In this document: positions 10,026-21,700 of the stretch, one piece after another
How the letters are laid out: every line of letters begins with the position of its first letter
How positions within the stretch are numbered: the first letter of the stretch is position 1
From: Dysidea avara
Taxonomy: Eukaryota > Porifera > Demospongiae > Dictyoceratida > Dysideidae
Direction: 5' to 3'
Assembly: GCF_963678975.1 (NCBI RefSeq)
Contig: NC_089280.1
Location: 2,803,001 to 2,867,000 of the forward strand
Length of the DNA stretch: 64,000 nucleotides
The notes under the pieces: model-generated
Told to the model about the DNA's origin: nothing
What the model saw: only the letters and a program-made list of their open reading frames with translations
The model's database searches: none
Made by a program: the position numbers and the translations under genes

Positions 10026-11873
10026 ATGTTGTACTCGTTGCAACCTTTACGACAAGATTTTCAAAAGGACACCTTCGAGAGGCTACAAGAATGGCGAAGG
10101 AACATGAAATTCATCGACACGCTTATCTTTTGCCAATCTAAGACGATAGGAGCCCACCAAATCATCCTCGCCAGCGCCATACCCTACTTTGAGAAGTTAC
10201 TATCTGATACTGAAACTCACTCGTGCCGTAACGTACACCTTGACCAGCTAGACCCGTCCAGCTTAATGGAGCTGATTGATTTCGTCTACACTGGCAACCT
10301 GGAAGTGACCGAGAAAAACATCGAGGCGACAATAAAGACTGCTGGCTTCTTGGAGATGCAGAACGTTAAGAACTCTTGCGTCCAGCTCGTTCTAGATTCT
10401 ATCCTCAACGCCAATAACTGTATCGGCTGGAAGCGTCTTGCAGTGAACATGGACGATAAGTACTTTTCAGAAAGATGCGACCAGTTCATGAAGGCTAACA
10501 TCACCTCGGTGATCCGCAGTCCACAGATAGCCGCTACGCCACAGGTAAACATCAATCTTCAAATGGATCTGGTACTCAGCGGAATGGAAGAGAACAATTT
10601 TGCGGTACAAAAGTTGATCCCCAGTATCATCCAGCTACTCAGAGAAGTGACGAACAATTCTGAACAGAATGTTGTAATGCTGACAGAGTCCAACCTCTAC
10701 CTTCATTCCACTGATGGCATGTCTGTGGCTCTCTCAGAAGGCCATGACAGTGATGAGAACTCACCATGTAGTTCACCCAACAAGTTGAATAAGATGACAC
10801 CAGCCAGGCACCTTGATATGGGTGAGGATACCAGCACTACTCACATATGGCAACGGATTGGAATGATTCAAACATCACCTACAACATTCACAGTTCTCAC
10901 AAGCCTGTCCTCCATCATTGCAATACTCAACATAACTACAACATCAGCCGATTATCCAGTAAGTCCCACCACTGGTATTGCCAACAACATTGCAGCTAGT
11001 TCTTCGGAGTTCATTGCCTCCACCAATGAGTCACGCTGTAGTGGTGGTATTGTGAGTGATGGGGAGTACGTCTATGTGGTAGGTGGCTACAATCGCACCT
11101 CTTGCCTTGATACAGTTGAGATGTACAACAAGGCAGAAAATCGATGGCAATATGTCAGTAAGCTGACTACCAAACGGAGCAGATGTGCTGCTGTGTCTCT
11201 GAATGGCTCATTGTATGCTTTAGGTGGAAGTGATGGCCACAGAGACCTTGACTCCATGGAGGTGTACATGCCAGAGACTGACCAATGGAAGATGGTGAAG
11301 GCTATGATGACTGAAGGAAAGAGCTCTTTTGGTGCTGTAACACTGAACGGCAACATCTACGTCATAGGAGGGGCACAAATGTCTTACATACTGCCCTCCA
11401 TGGAATGCTACAACCCAGCCAAACAACAATGGACATCTCTACCTGACATGAACACCTCTCGTAATGACCTGGCTGTAGCAGTTCTTGGAGACAAAATCTA
11501 TGCAATTGGTGGAGAACAGAGTACAAGTGGCTGTACTAGCTCAGTGGAATGCTACAACACAAAAACATCAACTTGGGAATTTGTTGCTCCACTGAAGACT
11601 CCAAGAAGAGGAGCTTATGCTGTAACTTATGATGGAAAGATCTACGTCTTTGGAGGATGTGCAAGTGCCAAAGTCCTGGACTCTGTAGAGGTCTATGACC
11701 CAACAGAAGATGCTTGGACCCAAGGTGCCCCAATGACTTTACCACGTTGTAGCCTCATTGCTAGCGTACTGAACAAACAGATAATGATTACTGGTGGGTT
11801 CACAGGTACCACTTTTCTGAACACTGCAGAGTTCTATAGTCCTGAGAAAGATCAGTGGACTTCTTTTGTTTAA
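10026..11873 (+). CDS. Kelch-like protein (BTB-BACK-Kelch), single exon
   Basis: A 615-residue protein is read without introns. I chose the ATG at 10026 (context ACCATG); the open frame reaches upstream to 9966 but without another ATG. BTB is at about residues 22-120 (core: GAHQIILASAIPYFEKLLS, then LMELIDFVYTGNLEV), and a BACK-type helical region at about 125-225. A Ser/Thr-rich linker (about 235-335) is followed by six Kelch repeats from about 338 to the end, each with the GG pair and a Tyr/Trp pair such as YVVGGY and RWQYV. Proteins of this design are substrate adaptors for Cullin-3 ubiquitin ligases, with BTB binding CUL3 and the propeller binding substrate. Which KLHL member it is cannot be told. 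The linker is long and unlike known members, and the single-exon structure suggests a retrocopy origin or an old intronless subfamily. Confidence 0.92.
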   Translation: MLYSLQPLRQDFQKDTFERLQEWRRNMKFIDTLIFCQSKTIGAHQIILASAIPYFEKLLSDTETHSCRNVHLDQLDPSSLMELIDFVYTGNLEVTEKNIEATIKTAGFLEMQNVKNSCVQLVLDSILNANNCIGWKRLAVNMDDKYFSERCDQFMKANITSVIRSPQIAATPQVNINLQMDLVLSGMEENNFAVQKLIPSIIQLLREVTNNSEQNVVMLTESNLYLHSTDGMSVALSEGHDSDENSPCSSPNKLNKMTPARHLDMGEDTSTTHIWQRIGMIQTSPTTFTVLTSLSSIIAILNITTTSADYPVSPTTGIANNIAASSSEFIASTNESRCSGGIVSDGEYVYVVGGYNRTSCLDTVEMYNKAENRWQYVSKLTTKRSRCAAVSLNGSLYALGGSDGHRDLDSMEVYMPETDQWKMVKAMMTEGKSSFGAVTLNGNIYVIGGAQMSYILPSMECYNPAKQQWTSLPDMNTSRNDLAVAVLGDKIYAIGGEQSTSGCTSSVECYNTKTSTWEFVAPLKTPRRGAYAVTYDGKIYVFGGCASAKVLDSVEVYDPTEDAWTQGAPMTLPRCSLIASVLNKQIMITGGFTGTTFLNTAEFYSPEKDQWTSFV

Positions 11874-12629
11874 ACTAAACACTATCTGTATATTATGCTG
11901 CTTCAGTCATTGCCACTGATGCTTTTAACATTGTAAATATCTTGTATGTTTTCATGTAAAAGTGTTAGCTAGTTACCAACTAGCCTTTGTACTCCTGTGT
12001 GTGCTGTGTACATATTCTGTGTTAAATGATATGCCACCCCTTTATGAAATATTTTACTATGGAAAGTCACTTAATATGTGGGGGAGGGGAATTTTATTTT
12101 TTTACTGAATTATAGAACAGCTGTATGTGTACATGTTGTGCACAACCTATAGGTAAATTCATGACTTGTACAATTCAATATCACCAAGAAATTGCAGAAC
12201 AGGACTCTTCATAGTGTACAGGAATTCTGGTGCACACACACACATATACATATATATGTCAGTGTTAAAAAGGGAAACTTCCAGTTATATGGCTTGGTGA
12301 TAAAGAATGCAATACCACGACAAATTCAAGGTAAGATCCTTGTCACCAAACAGCCATATAGTCTAGCTAATGAAACTAAACAATAAAGTGCTGATTAATG
12401 AGAGTGGAGGTTAGTCGAAGTAAAAAATGTCAAGTGTGTGGTGCTGATGTAAGGACAACAAACCAGTCAGTGGTTGCAAGTACAGTATTTTACTTGTAAC
12501 ATCAGCACTTTTTGGTTCAGCTACAAGGTTGTGTGGGACTTAATTTAATTAATGTTTGCACCTGAGTATGTATATATATAGTACCCACACACTTCCATAT
12601 TTGGATATTTTAACATGTTGACATGATTT
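11874..12629. other. Convergent intergenic region, Kelch 3' UTR and SELENOF 3' flank
   Basis: No gene is seen. The left part would be the Kelch 3' UTR. A hairpin at 12441-12508 has arms GTGCTGATGT and ACATCAGCAC. Short CA and TATATA runs lie near 12236 and 12571. The two genes converge here, so their transcripts may overlap. Confidence 0.5.
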
Positions 12630-12710
12630 CAGCACTACAAAATTCAAACACCACCAGCTGCAATAGTACAGTTGATAGTGGTGTTGTCATGACAACTGTG
12701 TTGTGTGCTG
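12630..12710 (-). promoter_or_regulatory. SECIS element in SELENOF 3' UTR
   Basis: Read on the minus strand, it starts about ten bases after the TAA at 12719-12721. The 5' core ATGA (12687-12690) is followed by CAACACCAC, then TATC, the unpaired AA, a CTG...CAG mini-stem, and GGTGGTGTT, ending in the 3' core TGA (12644-12646). Eight pairs (AACACCAC with GTGGTGTT) form helix II. CAGCAC and GTGCTG close helix I. ATGA to AA is 13 bases, the normal distance. The AA before a third small helix suggests a form 2 SECIS. It would recruit SBP2/eEFSec to recode the TGA at 19605-19607. This is a prediction by eye from sequence and known consensus. Confidence 0.88.
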
Positions 12711-12718
12711 TCAACAAG

Positions 12719-15700
12719 TTATTCATCATAATAATCACTGAGTTTCTCTCTGAGAAATTCTTCAATAGTGTCAGCATTCCACGTGGCAATCCTACAACAA
12801 ACAACATATAATATCCTATGACATCTAGGGATCAATAAACAAATAACTAACAAAGTAGGAAATATGAAATTTAAGTCATTACATTTTCCTTTACACAGTC
12901 AACATATGGAAAGGAAAAAGACGCTGGCACAAACTTCACAAAAGTGACCACCAAGGTTTGTTTGATGGGAACTCTTGTCAGTAAGCACAGAAGCTCTACA
13001 CTACAAAGTAGGTCAATTTAACAGCATATACACTTACTGTACAACATACAAGCACTGACAAAAGGGACAAAGGACAAGCCATACTCTAGCATCTCTGCCA
13101 GCTGACTGACAAGCCATACTCTAGCATCTCTGCCAGCTGACTCCTGGGGATAGCAGAAGGAGCGGCGTACATTCCAATGGGTTTGTATTTGTTTATACTA
13201 ATATTGGCAACAGGTCTACAACAACGACCACAAACATTCACCCACAAAAACACAGTGAACCTGCCCAAACCAGTTACCCGAGCCCACCCAAGTTTCCATC
13301 CTATTGAACCAAATATTACTCAAGTATCAGCATCACACATGGTACAAAGATCACCAGTTGAAGATAACACCAGATTTGGTCTCCCTGACTATGGGTCACC
13401 TCTTTCCACTAATAATAATATGCCTTCTAACATGTAATATAATTATCCCCCAGCCTATAAGCTATTCAGTGGTCCAGACATAGAGACTTGTTGGAACAGC
13501 TGTAAGACACGTGCTAGAACCACAACATCTTGCAAAAAGCCAAATATTTTGTTTACATCAACAAAACATCATCACTCTGGTTCATAATCAGCTGCAAATG
13601 GTTATTAACAGATGTTAATGCTATTAGCTGGAAGTGTAAACAAATTTGTAACACTTCCACTTGTCTTCTGATAGGTTTCAAGTGATAATGACAGTGCTTG
13701 GCAAAGCCTTGAATTATTACTATTTAAAAGGTGTGCTAATTTCTTAATTAATAAACTATAAACATTCAAACAAGGTTGCTAAGTTTCACTCCATGAAGGT
13801 GCTGAAATGTCACTAACACGTCCACAATGGTACAGTATATTTCACACACTGTTAACTCACGATAATGTGTTGACAATTTCCTCGTCCTCATTCATCAACT
13901 TTAGTATGGGATGGGCACCCTTGACATACTGCAAAGTAATATTCGTAAAAATAAACAAGAAAAATTTTAAATGTTTCAAACATTGACACAGAGAATAATG
14001 CTCTTTTGTTTTCATCTAAAGGATTGATACAAAGGGAGCAATCCTATTAGATGTGACAATAAGAAGCTTTTGTGAAATTCCATAGAAGCCATGCCAGTGT
14101 GCTCATAGTGGGCATTAGTATGGCATCTTGTACAATTGTGGATAATGATTGACCTCAGTTAAAGACATTCACAACTTGTGGCAGGTAGAACCCCTAACCC
14201 AACCAGCCATGAATTACACTGGGAAGCTCTAGTAGTGTATTGTATTCTGCAATGAATGGAATCGTGAACAATTGGCAATAAGTTCTCCAGCTAAACATGT
14301 CTGTCTTTAAGTGTCCTTTACATATTCTACATACATGTACAATGGCCATGGACAAGTGTCCTGATCATCAAGGTGTCCACATTTCAAGAGTTATTCTTTT
14401 GAGAATGGATTGATCACACACACACAACACAGAATAAAGTACCAGGTGGAATTATTGTACAACGGGACACAGTAACTATCCTTTGTAGTGTCCCTTCATC
14501 AAAAGGCATTAACAGACGTTCTAGAATAAGAAATTGTTATCATAACAAGATATGATAGGTCACTTTCAATAAACATTATCACAATTCCTGGTAGCATAAT
14601 TATTTGTGGTGTGTGGTTAACAACGTGATCATCATGTGTGGAGGTCTCATGGTAATCAGAATGGATTTCACAAATCAGAGTTTACAGTGCTTTGTAAGAG
14701 AAATTTGTTATTAGTAACACCTGGTCACCACATGAATACTTCTGCTTAGAGTTAGGAGAAGAAACCAGCTCCATCCTACCCAGCTGTTTAATAGGGAACA
14801 ACTGAAAAATGACAGCCTATAGATAATGGTGCCCTTCCATAATATACAGAAACACCCACAGGCAAACCCTTATTTAGCTAGGTCAGAGGCTCACAGAGAC
14901 AAAAGTGTTTTACTGATGAAGGTGGGAAACACGGTGTCTCCTTATACAGAAAACATGGAACTTAAAGATCTTGCTTGGAAGACTTGGTTCGTTGACCTTC
15001 ACGAAGAGTAAAACTTTATGCTGTACTTGCAAAATAAACACAATTGAAAATTTTGTGTGGGTACACATGATAGTACATTTCACAACAATTTGAGGAGGTA
15101 CATTTTGTTGGGTCTATACACATAACACAATCATACTGTACTATGATGGGAAGCACCAAATATGGTCCCCACCTGACAACTGAGATGACCCACACACTAA
15201 TTGGGCTGTTCTACACTTCAATGGAGTAGACCACATTAAGCTTCACAATCTCACCTGCATCACTACTTTTCTTACTGCATCAAAGATTCCATACACATGG
15301 GTGACTGAATGCAGCCATTAAGTAATGCTGTAAGTACGTAACTAGCCATAGCAGATTAAGATGTTGCATTGTGAGTCATGTGAGCCGGAAGGAGGTCGTG
15401 TTTAAATTCACACCACTGTAAAGCACAAACACATTAGAATTGTTGTACCTTGTCAGAATTTCTTCAAAATTTTGTACGGTAAACATTGGTTAAGCATTAC
15501 TCGAGTGCATTGCATAACTTATAACAGTTCACGCCCACCCGTATGTGAGCTGTCTACATAATTCAGTAATCTAGAAACCAATAATGAAACTGAATTGTTT
15601 TAGTGCATAATCACGATTACCTCTATAACAACAAGTTCCATTTCTTGTGAACTCATAAAATTACTTGTGAACAAATTATCAATAAGTCGATCACTATCAT

Positions 15701-18700
15701 TCAGTATTGTTAACATGGTGGCTATTGCAGGAACATAGAATTTTCTTTGTAGGTGATTAATGGCATCCACACTGGACAATAGTGATCAGGAAACGACAAC
15801 TGTTATTTCTGGAAAATTGGTAAGGCTTTGCAAAGACTGGTATTTACAGAGACAGTCACTTATTACCAGTATTGATGGACTAATAAACTACACAGTGTTG
15901 TGTATAAAGACTGTATGTGTGATAGTTGTTATTGGAGGATAATGGGACATTTTTCTCTGCATAAATCTTACACAAACAGAGCACAAATCATGGTAGTAAC
16001 ACGATGCTCACCTTGATCTGGAGGTTAGGAAATTGCTTGGGACGTTCACCCTTGACAAAATCTACAAACAAAACACAATAGCTCATCACTCAGGCCTTGT
16101 AACACCAATACTACATGATATCCCATAGTTTTCTTGGTAATGTGATTTTGTATACCACAACACCATAACTTCAGGATGATTAAATTAAAGCATCTTAACT
16201 ACATCATGTGTATGAAAATGACAAACTTATCTTATGCTATTGCAAGAAGCTGGTAGGCACGTGATTGAATGCTACAATGCTACGGTTACTTCAAGCATGT
16301 GATTTTAACAAACAGAAATGTCTATGGCTAACCACTGTACTATCCCACATACAATAAAATTGCTCCAATAGCAGGAAAACGATGTTTTTTTTGTGTGTGC
16401 ACAGATGCCAATAAGAGAATATGTTAAGTATGATAGTTCAGAAAACTGGACCAAAACTGCGTGCCTTAAACAAAGCGCTGTAACTCTTGAAGCATACTTA
16501 CTATGGCTACGCAATTTATGTCATTCTATTTTTGATGTAATGTGGATTAAAATGATACCTAGGGTTTTAGGTTTACCCTACAACACTAAACTCTGGGCCA
16601 AAACTTGCTGTGTAAACAACCGTTTCGCAAAGAAACACACCCTCTTTACACACATTTTATAAAAATGATCCATTAATTCAATGGTATTATAAACTTGAAA
16701 CAAATGCTGTTCACTTCACCATTAAATTTTCCATCAGGCCATATTTGACTAACATGGTCCACAATAGAAATTAAACACGTGGCCAGAATATTGAATCACA
16801 GAAACACGACTTGCTGCTCTAAATGCTTCATAACAAGTAAGCCACTGTAGTTGCAGTGTTCCATTAACCTTCTCCAAGTAGCCCAGTGAACAGACTTTCA
16901 TGTAGTTTTAGGCTTACCCACCTAATGTCGCCGTTTGACATTTATGCCTGTATTATATAAACATGCATTCCTGTGTGGGTTTAAAGATTAAATGTACAAC
17001 TGTAGGACCCATAATTTTTTGGGTGATTTTTGCTGTAATAAAGAGATTGTCCTCTTTCAGAGGTATGAACCAGACCTGTTGGGACTAAAATCTTTGTCCT
17101 TATTACGGATCACTTGTATTACATCTTAAGCTAATCTAAAATGGCATTTCAAGAGGATAAACCTCACAATGCACCAGACTGACACACTTTACATGTAATG
17201 CCATAATGATGTCATAATAATGCCATAATATTGTTGTACAATAGTACAGTACGTACACAACCTAAACTAGTTTAACTTTCAATTTCCTTAATCAGTTCCT
17301 TATCAAGAATACAAGGTGGTAGATGTCATAGTAAACATCACCACCTAACATGGAGGTTCTATAGAGCAAATGTGTTACAACAAATTAGGGATAAATGATA
17401 ATGTAATTTCTTATAATCATCACAACTCAATAAAAGCCATTTCATTTGTATCAGAAGAGGTTGGACATGCTTTTTAAGTGCTGCCAAAACATATTATACA
17501 AAAGTCTGATTTTATGGAGTGAAGAAATGTACAGTAGTCTTGATAAAAAACATTGAGACATTGTTTATGAATACATACACGATCAGTGTGATGAAGTTTT
17601 ACGCGCTAAACAATGGTTTGGTATTTTCTCCCAAAACCCTAAGCGCTTTTGCAAAACAAAAGTATACCTCCTTAAAGCTTACGTGAAGAGTAATCTGAAT
17701 ATCGAGTCTACCCCAGTCTACCCCACCGTTTCCTTTTGTATTGTAACTATTGAGGGTCACAAAAAACCTATGCAATTAAAGGCAATAATTTTAAAGCATG
17801 TCCAACCTCCCTTGAATTTGTGTATATAAATTAGCTATAAGTAATATCAGTTGTAATGGGAACAATCATACACTTCAAAAGCTAATGCCAAGCATTTGAA
17901 ATTTTCTTTTACAACTTGTACCTTTCAATTATAAAGATAGTTGGAAAAATTGATAAACTGTGATTTTAAATGATGAAAATGAATCATTGTTAGTGTTAAC
18001 CTCTTACGAAGGTAAGGTTTCTAACATTGATTGTGGGTGACATAGCCGAACATTGTAGTGATGTTTCCTCTACAGTACCGCAGCAACCTGAGATATTGCA
18101 TTTGACCAAGGTTAGTATGCTACGGGCTATAGCACTAACCTGCATTTGCTGTTTGGCTCTCGATCATCGTGTAGTACTGTACTCAGCCAGAGGAGGGTGG
18201 AAGCGGTTTAAGCGCCGTTAAAATGAATTATGCAAAATGCTTGTTGTCTGCGAATAACTAAATCGTGTAAATGGTCCAATGAAGTGTGGCATCATTGTCT
18301 TGTTGAAGAGTGTACATACCAAGTATACTACACGTGAAAGTGTTTCATTAGTTTTGCCCTGAACACTAAGTGATTTCACAAAACAAAGTACATTATTGTA
18401 ATGCTTGCACAAAGTACAATCTAAATATCTAATGATCCCCAATTATCCCCACTGTTCGCTAGTTTTGTATTGCAACTATTGAGGCTCACGTGAAATTCTA
18501 AACAGAGGTATGCAATTAACGTAATACTTTCGAGCAGCGCTTCCACCCTCCTCTGGTACTCAGCATATGTGATCAACTCAATCGCCTATGATTGTTCTCA
18601 AAGAAAAGCAGCTAAAAAACGGTCCAAGTAAACAAATGAACCACTAATTCTTACTATCTACACTGGCTAAACTTGAATCTAGTGGCAAGACAAAAATTGG

Positions 18701-21700
18701 CTGCCACGATCGAATGGTGAGGATTATTTACAGTATAATAGTTTTACTGACTCATTGTCGTAGATGGACTACAGTTTAATCTAGGCTTGGATGGTAACAG
18801 ACTAGTAAGGTTGTAAGTACGTTTATACACATGTATACTAGAAGTGTGGCTACCGTGTTGGATTGTTCAATTGCCATCGGCTGCTTAGTTGACCTTTGAT
18901 CCAGTGATGTTATATTGACTTACATGTTAGGCTAAAAAGAATTCGAGTGAATTTAGAGGCATCTTTCCACCAACGTATTTGGTGAGGTGTTGTAGTGGTC
19001 TCAGCTGCCGGCACTTGTGTAATGCTGTACAGAATCACAGCCAGTGCAATATCTGTATATTGCACTGTGGTCAGTGTATTATAACTTATAATGCACTCAT
19101 TGCAGTCTGCAAAATTACAACCAGTGCATTACAAATGTACTCGCTGCTGTCTGCAGCAGTTCTGTATAAAAATTATTCCACTGGCAGTGCCTTTGAATTG
19201 CCCACTCAGAGTTTAGTTTCAAATTCAAAATATTTACTTTTTAGCAATAGTAAGCAATATTTATTTACCCTTGGTTTAGTTACATAGTACTTCAGTACAG
19301 AAAATGAATTTTAGTTATAATTTTGATTAGTTTCTTAAATTTATTTTTAGCTAAATTAGTTTTAAAATGGTAAACTAAAAGTATTTTACTTTGAGTTTTA
19401 GTTACACTAAAACAACACTAATGGTTGTAGATTGAGTTAACTATCAATTTGTAACTACCAAAAAAAATCTTCAAAGACATCATCACCTAATTGTAAACTC
19501 ACCACAGTAAATTTTAACTAGTGTATTTATATTAAATTTTGAAGAATACTACTCCTGAACACTAATAGAACTGTACCTTTGATGTCAGGGTAATGGGGCA
19601 ATTTTCATCCACACACCTCCAAGACTGCAGAATGAAATTTCTGAAAAGAAAATAATACAATTAATACTCATGGTGTGTATTGTAACAGTGAAATGACTAA
19701 AGTGTGTTATGATCTGGTTATGGGCCAACTTACAATACATTACCTCCATGGGATTAATAAACTTTTTTGTAGAGTGTATTGCTGTTTCCACACAAAATTT
19801 ATCAGTGTAGTGCCCAGACAATTCAGTAGTACTGTATAGTAGGGATCATGCAGATTTTGGTTCTCTAGCTGAAAATATCACCCAAAAACCAGCTTCACAA
19901 TACCATCCTGGCACATTCACAGTATTGGTCAAGCCCAAAAGTGCCTTCAGTACGACTCTAAAGGTTTCCAATAGATTGCTACAAAATTCAAAAAAAAAAA
20001 TTATTCAATGGAATTTCTATTGACTAACCAACTGCCTGCCTGATGCCTTCAGACAAGTGTAACTTAATAATGGCTAAGGCAATGGGTTGGATTTTTTCAC
20101 TGTTTAATGTCACTTCAAGGCATACTGCAGTACATACAATGTACGCATCATGGACTTGCTTTTGTCCTACAAATATCAATTACAAACTCGAAAGTAAAGT
20201 GGCCATTATATTTCGCTTTCAGCTATCCATTCACAGCATTACAAACAAAGAACACTAGGAGAAGCACCTCTGCCATTAATCCAGTCACCACAAAAAATAT
20301 GGACAATTCCCATTTACAAACGTAGAGAAGCCATTGAGCTATCGTGAATCGACACCTTGGGCTGTCAGCAAAAGAAATGGGACACAAAGGCACATGTTCA
20401 GTCAAAAACTACCACTGGCACCACCTTTCTTTTGATGCGGTACGTATGCACAGGTTCACCAGTCATAATGTTACAAAAAAGTACCGTATAGTAAAAAAGT
20501 TTGGCGAAAACCCACTATTGCAAACTGACAAACAAACTTTGGCGAATGGGACTTACCAGAATTTTTTTAGCTACCACATACTGTACTACCACTCGAATAT
20601 ATACAACATCACTATGCGTGAGAGATTACACAACTCACTAATTACGGAGTGTGGCAGTCGTTTCGATCACAAGCCTTTATCCTTCGCATTGAGGGATTAT
20701 GACTCACGATGGAAATGGCTGCCACACTCCTTACTTAGCAATCACTTGCACTTGCGCGTAGCAATGTTGCATTCGAGTGGTAGCTACCCGAGTGTAGCTA
20801 CTGTACAAGTGTAGCTACTGTACAAGTGTAGCTACTGTACAAGTGTAGCTACTGTACAAGTGTAGCTACTGTACAAGTGTAGCTACTGTACAAGTGTAGC
20901 TACTGTACAAGTGTAGCTACTGTACAAGTGTAGCTACTGTACAAGTGTAGCTACTGTACAAGTGTAAGCATCGTTTGCTGGTTCTCACAATGTCAAGAGC
21001 AATGTTAGGATTTTCGTGAACTCTTTTTAATTTTTTAACAGTTCCACAGCAGTTCATCCTGTGGGACAATGAACCTCGCAACAATCAAAAGGAATGAAAT
21101 GCCCACAATACTCTAATACCCATCCTTTCAACATGGCTAATCCACTCATGTGATAGCTAAAAATAATTGGCGAATAAAACTTTGGCGACTGTAATGCTAT
21201 TCGCCAAATTCGCCAAAGCTTTTTACCGTCAAATTTTTTACTATACGGTAAACAAACAAATAAGAATTTTACATTCGATTAGGGATCATAGAAATAAAAT
21301 GTAGGAAAACAAAGGAGGTCGCCTACACCTGCAGATATTGTATACTAGTGGACCTAATCCAGTCGTTCTACTGAAGCAGCAACTAGAGTATGCGTTCGCA
21401 TCAATTCTTCATTGACTGATAACAAGTCGGCATATCTGGCAAAAATTCGGGCGGTTTTCTAAGGAATTCAGGACCCTTCCACCACATTTCACTATTTATC
21501 AATTCATGACCCACACACGATCGTGAAGGTATGTCAAGGGATTAAATGTGACCCAGTCTGGGAAAACCAGGCTTATCGCCTATTTAAAAGTATTGAGAAA
21601 CGCCGGTTTTAAGTATTTAGTGTGTTGTAGCTCGCCAATGGTTGAAGCTACAGTATGTGTACCAAATTTTCACACGTTTTACACCAATTCCTTACCTTCC

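Noticed and set aside
13177-13437. 86-codon frame beginning MGLYLFILILATG that could look secreted
   Set aside because: No conserved features, no splice context, and it lies within a SELENOF intron rich in repeats. Could be revisited only with transcript data.
15360-15420. tRNA or tRNA-derived SINE (B-box-like GGTCGTGTTTAAATTC)
   Set aside because: No A box at the right distance and no cloverleaf can be drawn.
20344-20814. Open frame of 156 codons on the plus strand
   Set aside because: It crosses the left TIR of the element at 20482-21250 and the start of the minisatellite. No protein features.
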